DNA from: Collinsella sp. An2
Lineage (GTDB): Bacteria; Actinomycetota; Coriobacteriia; Coriobacteriales; Coriobacteriaceae
Assembly (NCBI RefSeq): GCF_002160065.1
Contig: NZ_NFJW01000009.1
Coordinates: 1 to 64,000 of the forward strand
Reading direction: 5' to 3'
DNA: 64,000 nucleotides
Shown here one piece after another: positions 51,555-60,376 of the stretch. How positions within the stretch are numbered: position 1 is the first letter of the stretch; each line of letters begins with the position of its first letter. The position numbers and the translations under genes were made by a program. A model generated the notes under the pieces. It was given only the letters and a program-made list of their open reading frames with translations, was not told the origin of the DNA and made no database searches.

Positions 51555-52718
51555 TTACTTGATCACGCGGACGCGATAGACGGCGGGGATCTGCTTCAGC
51601 GCCTCGATGGTCGAGTCCTCCAGGTGTTCGTCGGTGTCGAACATGGTGTAGGCGTTCTCGCCAGCGCTTTCGTTGACCATGCGCTGCACGTTGGCGTTGT
51701 CTTTGGCAAGGATCGCCGTGATCTGGCCGATCATGTTGGGCACGTTGGCATGCAGGCAGGCGATGCGGCTCGCTGCGCGCGCCTTACCCATGGAACAGCT
51801 TGGGTAGTTGACCGAGTGTGCGATGTTGCCGTTTTCCAGATAGTCCTTGAGCTCGGAGATGGCCATGTCGGCGCAGTTCGCCTCGGCCTCGCTTGTGCCG
51901 GCGCCCGAGTGCGTGGTCACGTAGGTGTTGGGCATGAGTACCGTCTTGGGCGTGGCGAAGTCGGTGGCAAACCAGGAGAGCTGACCGGAATGCAGGGCGT
52001 CGTTCACCGCGTCTTCGTCAACGATGGTCTCGCGTGCGAAGTTGATGAGGATGGCGCCCGGGGCCAGCAGCGCCAGCTGGTCGGTGCTGATCATGCCGAT
52101 CGTGTCGGCTTTGCTGGGCACATGGAGCGTAAGGTAGTTGCAGTTGCGGCAGAGGTCCTCAAGGGTGCCGACGCGCTGCACGTCGCGGCTAAGCTCCCAG
52201 GCGTGTTCGACCGAGATGAAAGGATCGTAGCCATAGACATCCATGCCAAGCTGCACGCATGCGTTTGCGACCTTCGATCCCACGTTGCCCAGGCCGATGA
52301 CGCCGATGCGCTTGTCTTTGAGCTCCTGGCCCACGAATGCCTTCTTGACCTTTTCGGCGTCGACCATGATGTTGGGGTCATCGGCGTTGTTGCGCACCCA
52401 CTCCATGGACTGCACCACGCCGCGGCTGGAGAGGATCATCATGCACAGGACCATCTCCTTGACGGCGTTGGCATTTGCTCCGGGGGAGTTGAACACCACG
52501 ACGCCGCGCTTGGCGTAGTCGTCGACGGGGATGTTGTTCACGCCTGCGCCGCAGCGGGCGATGGCGCGGATGCTCTGCGGCAGGTCGTAGCCGTGCAGGT
52601 CGGTCGAACGCATGAGGATGGCGTCGGCTTCGGCGGTGTCTTCGACGAACTCGTAGCCCGAGCCAAACTCGACGCTTCCGTCTTTGGTGATGTCATCGAT
52701 GATTTTGATCTTGCGCAT
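51555..52718 (-). CDS. serA: D-3-phosphoglycerate dehydrogenase
   Basis: A 387-aa enzyme oxidising 3-phosphoglycerate to 3-phosphohydroxypyruvate, the first step of serine synthesis. The NAD-binding motif is GLGNVGSKVANACVQLGMDVYGYDP, with catalytic-region HSGAGTSEAEANCADMAI. A C-terminal ACT domain (VPNMIGQITAILAKDNANVQRMVNESAGENAYTMFD) suggests serine feedback. The ATG at 52718 follows GGGAGC; the ORF-track extension is excluded. It lies downstream of serC, separated by a 279-bp region with a palindrome. Confidence 0.93.
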   Translation of the reverse strand: MRKIKIIDDITKDGSVEFGSGYEFVEDTAEADAILMRSTDLHGYDLPQSIRAIARCGAGVNNIPVDDYAKRGVVVFNSPGANANAVKEMVLCMMILSSRGVVQSMEWVRNNADDPNIMVDAEKVKKAFVGQELKDKRIGVIGLGNVGSKVANACVQLGMDVYGYDPFISVEHAWELSRDVQRVGTLEDLCRNCNYLTLHVPSKADTIGMISTDQLALLAPGAILINFARETIVDEDAVNDALHSGQLSWFATDFATPKTVLMPNTYVTTHSGAGTSEAEANCADMAISELKDYLENGNIAHSVNYPSCSMGKARAASRIACLHANVPNMIGQITAILAKDNANVQRMVNESAGENAYTMFDTDEHLEDSTIEALKQIPAVYRVRVIK

Positions 52719-52730
52719 GATGCTCCCATC

Positions 52731-52839
52731 GGTGGTCGCGTGCGTTTCTCCTCCGCTCGGGCAGTCCTGTTCGTTCGGAGTCGCCACTGGCGTCTCCGGC
52801 TCGTGCGGAACTCGCTGAGGAGAAACGCACGCGACCACC
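52731..52839. repeat. 109-bp intergenic palindrome with 22-bp perfect arms
   Basis: Arms at 52731-52752 and 52818-52839 begin GGTGGTCGCGTGCGTTTCTC and are exact complements. An inner hairpin around GTCGCC-ACT-GGCGTC can also form. It lies 12 bp upstream of the serA start, between serC and serA. Its sequence is unrelated to the two elements at 44.7 and 51.3 kb. In RNA it would form a long stem just before the serA ribosome-binding site. Confidence 0.82.
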
Positions 52840-52997
52840 TGCGCGGCAGGGGAAACGGGTCAGTACAGAAAAAGGGGTGCACGGGGGTCTGCTTGGAGGG
52901 GCCGTGCGGGGCGCGACCTATGTGGCCTGTACGGCGCGGGACCACGGGGTCGCAGAGCGGCGTGGGCTAGCGGCGGGGACAAGGCCCTGCGGCTAGC

Positions 52998-54092
52998 CTA
53001 GAGCGATCGATGGGCAGCCTCGAATTCCTCCATGTAGGCGGCAAGCGCCTGAACGCTTTCAAGAGAGACGGCGTTGTAGATGCTCGCGCGCATGCCGCCG
53101 GTGAGCCTGTGTGCCTTGACGCCCTCGAGGCCGCGACTGCGTGCTCCCTCGATAAACGTGGTGTCCAGCTCGGGGGAGGTGCAGCGGAAGGTCACGTTGG
53201 CGATGGAGCGTGACGCGGGCTCGGCAAAGGGCTTGAAGACCTGGCTGCGGTCGAGCAAATCGTAGAGGGTCTGCGCCTTTTCGTGGTTCATGCGGCCCAT
53301 GGCCTCAAGGCCACCTTGCTGCTCGACCCAGCGGAACACCTTGCCGCATACATAGATACCGAAGGTGTTAGGGGTGTTCATCATAGAGCCGGCATCTGCC
53401 TGGCGGCGATAGCTCATGTAGGTGGGGCAACACGCCTGCGCGGGGCCGTCCCCAACAAGGTCGTCACGAACGATAACCACGGTGACGCCTGCGATGCCCG
53501 CGTTCTTCTGCGCGCCGGCGTAGATGAGCCCATAGCGTGAGACGTCGATCGGCATGGAAAGGAAGCAGCTTGAAACATCTGCTACCAGGGGGGTCTCGCC
53601 TGTGTCGGGCAGGTCGTGGAACATGGTGCCGAAGATGGTGTTGTTCTGGCAGATGTACACGTAGTCCAGCCCGTCGGCCTGCGCGCGCACGCCGCTGAGG
53701 TCGGGGATGCGGTCGAACCCCGTGTCCTCGCTGGTTGCCAGGACGGGCGCCTCTCCATAGTGGCAGGCCTCCTGCCATGCGAGCTTCGCGAAATGGCCGG
53801 TGACGATATAGCCGGCCTTGCCGCGGCGCATGAGGTTCAGCGGGATGCCCGCGAACTGCAGCGTGGCGCCGCCCTGCAGGAACAGCACCCGATAGGAGTC
53901 CGGAATGTTCATGAGGCGGCGCAGCGTGGCCTCGGCGTCCTCGATGATAGCGGCGTACGCCTGCGACCTATGGCTCATTTCCATCACCGACATGCCGGTG
54001 CCATGGTAGTCGAGCAGCTCCTGTTGAATCTCTTTCAGCACGGGCAGCGGCAGCGCTGCCGGGCCGGCCGAGAAATTGTGGACGCGGGCCAT
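52998..54092 (-). CDS. serC: Phosphoserine aminotransferase
   Basis: A 364-aa PLP enzyme converting 3-phosphohydroxypyruvate and glutamate to phosphoserine. It opens VHNFSAGPAALPLPVLKEIQ, has LQGGATLQF at the phosphate site, the PLP lysine in YAGAQKNAGIAG, and ends with GLEGVKAHRLTGGMRASIYNAV. AAGGATCGTCCT lies before the ATG. It is the first gene of serC-serA-DUF1015. Serine made here also feeds one-carbon units. Confidence 0.95.
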   Translation of the reverse strand: MARVHNFSAGPAALPLPVLKEIQQELLDYHGTGMSVMEMSHRSQAYAAIIEDAEATLRRLMNIPDSYRVLFLQGGATLQFAGIPLNLMRRGKAGYIVTGHFAKLAWQEACHYGEAPVLATSEDTGFDRIPDLSGVRAQADGLDYVYICQNNTIFGTMFHDLPDTGETPLVADVSSCFLSMPIDVSRYGLIYAGAQKNAGIAGVTVVIVRDDLVGDGPAQACCPTYMSYRRQADAGSMMNTPNTFGIYVCGKVFRWVEQQGGLEAMGRMNHEKAQTLYDLLDRSQVFKPFAEPASRSIANVTFRCTSPELDTTFIEGARSRGLEGVKAHRLTGGMRASIYNAVSLESVQALAAYMEEFEAAHRSL

Positions 54093-54263
54093 AGGACGAT
54101 CCTTTCGGATGGGGGTTATTCGACGTTGTGCGGTCTTTGCCGCGACGTCGGCGTTTGTTCGGGTTACTCTACCATAGTAAAGCTTCTGCGGATACCCGCT
54201 GCATATAATCCGAGTGAAAAACTATGATTAACATTGTGGCGCCCCATTGACTGGGGCTTGGGA

Positions 54264-54468
54264 GGGCGGGCGAGCGGCGGCAGGCGAGCTGAGGCGGATG
54301 AGCGGGAGCAGGTGAGTGGGGGCAAGCGAGCGGAAGCAGACGACCGGAGCAGGCAAGCGAGCGGAAGCAGGCAACCGGATCAGGCGAGCGAGCGAAAGCA
54401 GGCGGCCTGGCGAGCGGCCGGGCGACCGGGCAAGCGAGCTGAAGCAAGCGACCAGGGGCAAGGAGGGC
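54264..54468. repeat. Degenerate ~27-bp GC-rich repeat array
   Basis: About seven imperfect units, each a variant of GCGAGCGGAAGCAGGCAACC, lie between serC and the metallophosphatase gene. The stretch has strong purine bias. Reading frames give low-complexity Arg/Ala/Glu/Gly peptides without a credible start, so no gene is called in this 449-bp region. A TACAAT -10-like sequence occurs near 54500 for the next gene. Confidence 0.6.
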
Positions 54469-54541
54469 GGATTGTCTATGGTGCGGGTACCGGCGCGATA
54501 CAATAAGGAAAACCGTCCGGCGACGGATTGAGAGGCGTGGT

Positions 54542-55381
54542 ATGGCGATCTATGTGACATCCGATGCTCACGGGCACCTGCGCGCGTTGGATCGCGCCCT
54601 GGAACTTGCCGCGCCTGGTCCCGACGACACGCTTTACGTGTTGGGGGATATGGTCGACCGCGGACCCGAGCCCGTGGGCGTCCTGCAGCTTGTGCGCGGC
54701 ATCCCGGGCGTCCGCGTCCTCATGGGCAACCACGAGCGCATGATGCTCGACGCACTGCTTCACGACAGCGATATCGACTTGGGAACCTGGGCCCTCAACG
54801 GAGGCTATGCGACTGCTCCGGGTCTCGACAGCCTTCCGCGCGAGGAGTTCTCGGACCTGATTGACTGGATTGCTAACCTGCCGCTCTACGACGTGGTGGA
54901 GACTCCCGAGCGCGCGTTCATCCTGGCGCATGCGGGAATCGATGCGCTGGCCGCGCGCGGGTACCTGGCGACGGCTGGCGTCGATTGCAGCGAGGGCCGA
55001 GGCGCCGGAGATGCGACGCGCGAGCAGCTGATGGACATGATGTCGCAGCAAGACCCCCAGGACCTGCTCTGGATTCGCGAGCGTTTCTGGGCGGAGTCGA
55101 CGGGTTTGGTCGGTGCAGACGGTACGGGGCCCGTGGTAGTTGCGGGGCATACGCCGTCGACCGCCCTTGGCTTCTATGCGCAGGCGGGAGAGGGCGTCGG
55201 CGTCACCGAGGACGGGCGCGGCGTGGTCACGCCGCTTGGAGCCTGCGAGGCAACCGGAGGGGTCGCCGACCGCATCGATATTGACTGTGCGGCTGCGGGC
55301 GGCGCCGACATGGGACGCGTGGGCGTTTTGCGTCTGGACGATGGCGCCACCTGGTATGCGGAGGTTAAGCCGGGGGAGTAG
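54542..55381 (+). CDS. Metallophosphoesterase (PPP-like serine/threonine or Ap4A phosphatase)
   Basis: A 279-aa calcineurin-fold phosphatase. Metal-site motifs are complete: SDAHGH (residues 7-12), GDMVDRG, GNHE, a later HAGID and GHTP. The order and short spacing fit the bacterial PrpA/ApaH-like group that dephosphorylates Ser/Thr residues or hydrolyses diadenosine tetraphosphate. Its substrate cannot be told. It converges on a membrane flippase-like gene and seems to be a single-gene unit. Confidence 0.85.
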   Translation: MAIYVTSDAHGHLRALDRALELAAPGPDDTLYVLGDMVDRGPEPVGVLQLVRGIPGVRVLMGNHERMMLDALLHDSDIDLGTWALNGGYATAPGLDSLPREEFSDLIDWIANLPLYDVVETPERAFILAHAGIDALAARGYLATAGVDCSEGRGAGDATREQLMDMMSQQDPQDLLWIRERFWAESTGLVGADGTGPVVVAGHTPSTALGFYAQAGEGVGVTEDGRGVVTPLGACEATGGVADRIDIDCAAAGGADMGRVGVLRLDDGATWYAEVKPGE

Positions 55382-55588
55382 CACGGGTATCGGACGGAGC
55401 GTTGGCAGACACGCGCCGCTGTGTGCCGCCGCGAGACGAGCCGCGTCGCCGGACGAGCGCCGCTTTCGGGCGGGTCGCTTGCCCGGTCGCCCGCTCCGGT
55501 CGCTCGCCGAAGCGCCTGGCGCAGCCGGCTTGGTGCAACCGGTTACCTTGCGTCGCCAAGCGCGCGCTGCCGCAAAGCAAGCGCGCCG

Positions 55589-57094
55589 CTAGGCGAACGG
55601 GTTGCGCTCCCGCGTGATCTCGCGCCGCACGCGCGCGTATTCGACCACGAGCAGCACGAGCAGCAGCGACATGGTGCCCAGATAGCTCGCCACCGCGCCG
55701 GCAAGCCCCAGCAGGTTCACGAGCACGAGCGACAGCACCACGGACGCTCCAAACGAGAGCGCGTAGAGCTTCATGACCGCACCCTGCCGGCGCAGCACCG
55801 TGATGATGGCATAGAGAAAGTCGATGGCCGCCGTCACGCCGCCGGCGAGCACCATTAGGTGGGCAAGGGCCTTGAACTGCGAGAAGTCGACGCCGTACAT
55901 AAAGCTCATGAGCGGGATGCCCAGCCACTTCATGAAGAGCGTCATGACGATGGTGAGGCCCAAGATCACGGCCATGACGGCGACGATGATGAGGTCGAAG
56001 CGCCGGCGCTTGCGCGGATTGGACCAGATGCTCGCCAGGCGCAGCAGCTGTGGCTTGTACACGAAGCCGATGGTGAGCAGGATGCCCTGCGCCGGGAAGT
56101 AGAGCGCGTTGAAGTAGAGCTGGTTGTCGTAGGGAAGGGCGCCTTCCATCACGAACTTCGGGACGCTCTCGATAAGGTTGAACAGGAAGAGCGCCGCAAA
56201 GAGTGGGAAGCAATGGCGAAAGAGGTCGATGACCTCGTCGATCTTCCAGCTGCGGGACTTCTCGGTCTCAAAGAGGGCGAGCGGCAGCGTAAGCAGGACG
56301 AGTGACGCGACGGAGGCCACCGCCATGGCGACCGACGCCACGGCGAGGTCGCGGGTGACAAACAGGAGGAGCGAGAACGCGGCAACTGCGGCGACCGAGC
56401 GCAGCGCCTGCGAGATCCCTGCAAGATAGAGCTTGTCGGCCTGCTGCAGCCGTCCCTCGTAGACATCGGCGATGCCGTCGACAAGTTTGTAGACATAGAC
56501 GCCCGCGCAGATGGTGAACATATGGGCGTCGTAGTCGCGCACGGTGCAATAGAGCAGGCCAACCACAAACGCCGTGATGCCCGTGAGCCACCGGTTGATC
56601 TGGTACGACGAGAACGAATGCGTCTCGTCGATGTCGGATACCTGGTAGTTTCTCACACCGTAGTTGGCGGCGATCATGAGCAGCGTGCCGGTGACGAACG
56701 CCATGGAGAACATGCCCGCTTCCTCGGTGCCGGCAAGCTGGGTCGACACCACGGTGAGGATGGGGAAGACCACACCCCATATCGAGGTGCCGATGGTGTT
56801 CCACACATAGTCCCGACCGGTGCTATGGGATTCGTACTGTGCCTCCTGCTCGCTGAGCGAGCCCTTGTAGACGGCTTGCAGCAAACGTGTCCACCATTGG
56901 TTGATGACGCGGGCGAGCCAGGGCTGGTGGGTCGGGCGTCGCGCGGTGCGGGCGGATGCGGACCCGTGTCCGGGCCTCACGTCTACACGTGCCCCCGAAG
57001 TGGCTTCCGCGTCTTCCGCTCGACGAAAAGACGGCTGGTCAGCGTGCCTGTCGCTCTGAGGTAGGCGTTCTCGAATCTTGTCCCAAGGCGTCAT
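55589..57094 (-). CDS. Polysaccharide flippase-like membrane protein
   Basis: A 501-aa Wzx/MATE-like protein. After a polar N-terminus of about 85 residues there are about twelve hydrophobic segments, with QVSDIDETHSFSSYQINRWLTG and LPYDNQLYFNALYFPAQG in loops. It ends in a short basic tail. Relatives flip lipid-linked oligosaccharides across the membrane. The start is uncertain: the ATG at 57094 has GGGAGC about 10 nt upstream, while 57112 and further ATGs lack one. No other polysaccharide gene is adjacent. Confidence 0.75.
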   Translation of the reverse strand: MTPWDKIRERLPQSDRHADQPSFRRAEDAEATSGARVDVRPGHGSASARTARRPTHQPWLARVINQWWTRLLQAVYKGSLSEQEAQYESHSTGRDYVWNTIGTSIWGVVFPILTVVSTQLAGTEEAGMFSMAFVTGTLLMIAANYGVRNYQVSDIDETHSFSSYQINRWLTGITAFVVGLLYCTVRDYDAHMFTICAGVYVYKLVDGIADVYEGRLQQADKLYLAGISQALRSVAAVAAFSLLLFVTRDLAVASVAMAVASVASLVLLTLPLALFETEKSRSWKIDEVIDLFRHCFPLFAALFLFNLIESVPKFVMEGALPYDNQLYFNALYFPAQGILLTIGFVYKPQLLRLASIWSNPRKRRRFDLIIVAVMAVILGLTIVMTLFMKWLGIPLMSFMYGVDFSQFKALAHLMVLAGGVTAAIDFLYAIITVLRRQGAVMKLYALSFGASVVLSLVLVNLLGLAGAVASYLGTMSLLLVLLVVEYARVRREITRERNPFA

Positions 57095-57365
57095 GGTTTT
57101 CGATGCTCCCATCCGTGGCGCCGTCGCGTCGTCGGTGCACATCGAGTCATTATACCGTCGAATCCGCTGGTATAGACAACCGGCACCGTTCCCCGATAAA
57201 GCGGTGCGCCTCCATGGCGAATGCGGTATATCAGATGTGATTTGTGTCACTGCCGGTGACGCACCCCCGCCCGCCTGCACGTTGGCGTCGGCGGATGCGG
57301 GGGATTGCCGAGCCGGGCCGGCGTGGACACCCGTGGCCTGCGCCTTTGGGATGAAAGGTGAACCT

Positions 57366-58958
57366 ATGATCGAAACGATATTGCTGGAGTCGGGCATCGA
57401 CTGTGACATCGACCGCGTGCACGTTGACTGGAGCCCCGCCAAGCTCATCGAGCACGCCATCTCCCACCACGAGGCCTACCTCACCTCCACCGGCTCCCTG
57501 TCGGTATCCACGGGAGCCTTCACCGGCCGTTCTCCCGAGAACCGCTACATCGTCGACGCGGGTGCTGCCGACGAGAACGTCAACTGGGAAAGCCCTACCA
57601 ACAAACCAATCGATGAGAAGACCTACAAGCGCGTGCGCAAGAACGTGACGCGCTACATGTCGCAGCGCCGCCACCTGTTCGTGGTGCGTGGCTTCGCGGG
57701 CGCCGACCGCCAGTTTGCCCGCAAGGTCATGGTCGTGTGCGAGCGCGCGCATCAGGCGCTGTTCATCTCGCAGATGCTCGTGCGCCCCTCGGCCGATGAG
57801 CTCGAGGTCTTCGGCCGCCCGGACATCATGGTCTTCGCCGCGCCCACCTATGTGTGCTCGCGCGACCGCGACGGCGTGGAGCCTGCGGCCGTCATCCTGG
57901 ACATGGAGGGCAAGAAGATCGTCGTCGCCGGCACCGGCTATTGCGGCGAGATCAAGAAGGCCATCTTCACCATGATGAACTACCTGCTGCCCATCGAGGA
58001 CGGCGTGCTGCCCATGCACTGCTCGGCCAACATGGATCCGCGCACCGGCAAGACGGCCATCCTCTTCGGCCTGTCGGGCACCGGCAAGACCACGCTCTCG
58101 GCCGATCCCGAGCGTCTGCTCATCGGTGACGACGAGCACGGCTGGAGCCCGCGCGGCGTCTTCAACATCGAGGGCGGCTGCTACGCCAAGACCATCGACC
58201 TCACGCGCGAGCGCGAGCCCGACATCTATGATGCCATCCGCTTTGGCAGCGTGTCCGAGAACGTGAAGCTCAACCGCAAGACGCGCGAGCCCATCTACTC
58301 CGATAGCTCTATCACCGAGAACGGCCGTGCCGCCTATCCGCTGAGCCACATCCAGCGCGTGGTCGAGTCGGGCACCGGCGAGACGCCGTCGGTGGTGCTC
58401 TTCCTTACTGCCGACGCCTACGGAGTGCTGCCGCCCATCTCCAAGCTCGATCGCGAGCAGGCCATGTTCCATTTCCTGACCGGCTACACCGCCAAGGTCG
58501 CCGGCACGGAGCTGGGCATCAAGGAGCCGCAGCCCACGTTCTCGGCGCTGTTTGGCGAGCCGTTCATGCCGCTTGACCATATGGTCTATGCCTACCTGCT
58601 GGGCGAGAAGATCACGCAGAACAAGACGCGCGTGTATCTGGTCAACACCGGCTGGACCGGCGGTCCCTATGGCGTCGGTCACCGCATCGCGCTCTATCAT
58701 ACCCGTGCGCTTGTGAAGGCTGCCATGAACGGCGAGCTCGATGTGGCCGGGTATCGCCATGACGACGTGTTCGACGTCGATGTGCCGCTCGATTGCCCCA
58801 ACGTTCCGGCGAAGATTCTGAACCCGCGCGACACTTGGGAGGATGGCGAGGCCTACGACAAGGCCGCGGCCGACCTCGCGCGCAAGTTCAAGGAGAACTT
58901 CGACAAGCGGTATCCGGGCGTCGACCTGAACAGCATGACCCGTCCGCGCCATCGCTGA
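57366..58958 (+). CDS. pckA: Phosphoenolpyruvate carboxykinase (ATP)
   Basis: A 530-aa enzyme interconverting oxaloacetate + ATP and PEP + ADP + CO2. The kinase-1a P-loop GLSGTGKTTLS near residue 235 and the metal motif IGDDEHGW are clear. TGRSPENRYIVD at the N-terminus and YTAKVAGTE / NTGWTGGPYGVGHRI at the C-terminus match the ATP-dependent class. In anaerobes it often runs toward CO2 fixation to make oxaloacetate. The ATG at 57366 follows AAAGGTGA; the longer ORF-track start overlaps the divergent gene. Confidence 0.95.
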   Translation: MIETILLESGIDCDIDRVHVDWSPAKLIEHAISHHEAYLTSTGSLSVSTGAFTGRSPENRYIVDAGAADENVNWESPTNKPIDEKTYKRVRKNVTRYMSQRRHLFVVRGFAGADRQFARKVMVVCERAHQALFISQMLVRPSADELEVFGRPDIMVFAAPTYVCSRDRDGVEPAAVILDMEGKKIVVAGTGYCGEIKKAIFTMMNYLLPIEDGVLPMHCSANMDPRTGKTAILFGLSGTGKTTLSADPERLLIGDDEHGWSPRGVFNIEGGCYAKTIDLTREREPDIYDAIRFGSVSENVKLNRKTREPIYSDSSITENGRAAYPLSHIQRVVESGTGETPSVVLFLTADAYGVLPPISKLDREQAMFHFLTGYTAKVAGTELGIKEPQPTFSALFGEPFMPLDHMVYAYLLGEKITQNKTRVYLVNTGWTGGPYGVGHRIALYHTRALVKAAMNGELDVAGYRHDDVFDVDVPLDCPNVPAKILNPRDTWEDGEAYDKAAADLARKFKENFDKRYPGVDLNSMTRPRHR

Positions 58959-59057
58959 TCGGCGGTTTAGGCGACGTTTGTAGGGCGTTCGGTCGCCGCC
59001 GACAGGACGGTTCTGCCGCTTCAGACTGGGCGGCGACGTTGTGTTGTGTTCTGTGAA

Positions 59058-59086
59058 GGGCGGCCCTTCGGGGTCGCCCGTTTCTT
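59058..59086 (+). terminator. Intrinsic terminator after pckA
   Basis: GGGCGGCCC-TTCG-GGGTCGCCC, a 9-bp stem with one G-T pair and a stable TTCG tetraloop, is followed by GTTTCTT. It lies 99 nt after pckA. Confidence 0.85.
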
Positions 59087-59112
59087 GACACCGGAATCAC
59101 GCCGGGTATGAT
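59085..59112 (+). promoter_or_regulatory. Near-consensus sigma70-type promoter
   Basis: TTGACA and TATGAT are 16 nt apart, the best promoter match seen in the window. It overlaps the end of the pckA terminator and would drive the B3/4-domain gene with a leader of about 165 nt. That leader holds a GCCGACACC...GGTGGTCGGC hairpin. Confidence 0.75.
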
Positions 59113-59285
59113 GAACCTAACATTTTTGCCCCCTTCCCCGGATGGGGGCGGCGCACGCGCGCACGTGCCGACACCGTAGGGCATTGAAGGTGGTCGGCAT
59201 GTGGGCGCGTTTTTCGTAAGGGTCTAAACGGCGGTGCGGGGGTCTGCGTCGTCGCAGCCTCCGGATACGAAGGGACGGTTGGCAC

Positions 59286-60011
59286 ATGAAGAAGTTCGTG
59301 GCAGAGGATTCGTTTTGGCAGCTCTTTCCGCAGGCGGCAATTGGCATCGTGGTCGCCGAGGGCATGAAGCCGGCAAGCGAGGTGCCTGCCGAGGACTCCG
59401 CCCAGATTGAGAAGCTGCTCGATCGCGCGAACGTGCTTGCTGAGCGCCATCTCACAAGCGATACGATTTCCGAGAACGCGCCCGTGAAGGCGTGGCGCGA
59501 GGCCTATCGCGCCTTCAAGACCAAGAAGGGCGCCCGTTGCTCTATCGAGAATCTGCTGAAGCGTGTCCTCAAGGGCAAGCCGGTGGGAACCATCACCCCG
59601 TCGGTCGACATCTACAACGCCATCTCGCTCAAATACGCGCTGCCCGTGGGCGGCGAGGACATCGATGCGTTCCAGGGCGACCTGCGCCTGGGGATCACCG
59701 AGGGCGGCGACGCGTTCTTGCCGCTTGGCGAGCAGGAGACCGACGACCCCACGCTTCCAGGCGAGCTGTGCTATCGCGACGACGCCGGCGCCGTGTGCCG
59801 CTGCTGGAACTGGCGAGATGGTGTGCGCACCGCCCTTACCGACGACTCGCGCAACGCGTTTTTGGCCATCGAATGCGTCGAGCCCGAGCGGGTGGGGGAT
59901 TGCCAGGCTGCCATCGATGAGCTTGCCGAGCTCGTGGAGCGCTACCTGGGCGCGTCCATTGCGGTGAAGCAGCTGGTGACCTCCGACAATCGCGAGATCG
60001 AGATCGCCTAG
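59286..60011 (+). CDS. B3/4 domain protein
   Basis: A 241-aa protein of the B3/4 family, which resembles the tRNA-editing region of the phenylalanyl-tRNA synthetase beta subunit. Family features include the mid-region KGKPVGTITPSVDIYNAISLK and LRLGITEGGDAFLPLGEQETDDPTLPGELCYRD. A stand-alone role in clearing mischarged tRNA is suggested by homology only. It has its own strong promoter and is bounded by terminators on both sides, so it is a single-gene unit. Confidence 0.82.
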   Translation: MKKFVAEDSFWQLFPQAAIGIVVAEGMKPASEVPAEDSAQIEKLLDRANVLAERHLTSDTISENAPVKAWREAYRAFKTKKGARCSIENLLKRVLKGKPVGTITPSVDIYNAISLKYALPVGGEDIDAFQGDLRLGITEGGDAFLPLGEQETDDPTLPGELCYRDDAGAVCRCWNWRDGVRTALTDDSRNAFLAIECVEPERVGDCQAAIDELAELVERYLGASIAVKQLVTSDNREIEIA

Positions 60012-60018
60012 GCGTTGG

Positions 60019-60062
60019 AAGTCGGGCGGCCCTGTGCAACACGTGCGCGGGCCGCCCGACTT
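60019..60062. terminator. Bidirectional intrinsic terminator
   Basis: A perfect 14-bp stem AAGTCGGGCGGCCC...GGGCCGCCCGACTT is followed by TGATACTT. It separates the B3/4 gene from the convergent DUF6485 gene. Confidence 0.85.
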
Positions 60063-60091
60063 TGATACTTCGTGTTTGTTGTTGGCGCGTT

Positions 60092-60310
60092 CTAGCGCTC
60101 CTTGAGCACGTGTGCGGCAAAGCCTTGGTACGTCCAGTCCTGCTCGTCTCCGGGCAGGAGGTCCGCCTCCGAGACGTCGCGGAAGAAGCAGGTGGGAATC
60201 TCGTGCTCCTTCAGGCATTTCGCTACGCAGAGCGTGCAGCCCTTGTCGTGGTTGACCGGATTGAACGGGCAGTCGTGGTCGGTGCAGGTGCAAAACGGTG
60301 CAGTTGCCAT
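60092..60310 (-). CDS. DUF6485-family cysteine-rich small protein
   Basis: A 72-aa protein with cysteines in FCTCTDHDCPFNPVNHDKGCTLCVAKCLKEHEIPTCFF, which suggests a metal or Fe-S site. It matches the DUF6485 family seen in anaerobes; its function is unknown. AGAGGAACG precedes the ATG. It lies 66 nt downstream of the MGMT gene on the same strand. Confidence 0.8.
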   Translation of the reverse strand: MATAPFCTCTDHDCPFNPVNHDKGCTLCVAKCLKEHEIPTCFFRDVSEADLLPGDEQDWTYQGFAAHVLKER

Positions 60311-60376
60311 ACGTTCCTCTTTTCGGCTCGTAGGGGATAGGGGTGTGCGGGGCGTGCTTCGCCGGGTGTGTTCGCG

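Noticed and set aside
57231-58952. 573-codon ORF antisense to pckA
   Set aside because: Shadow frame of pckA with no recognisable domains; pckA itself is complete on the plus strand.
59113-59285. Possible T-box leader before the B3/4 gene
   Set aside because: A GGTGGTCGGC stretch slightly recalls the T-box antiterminator, but the AGGGTGGNACCGCG core and specifier loop were not found.
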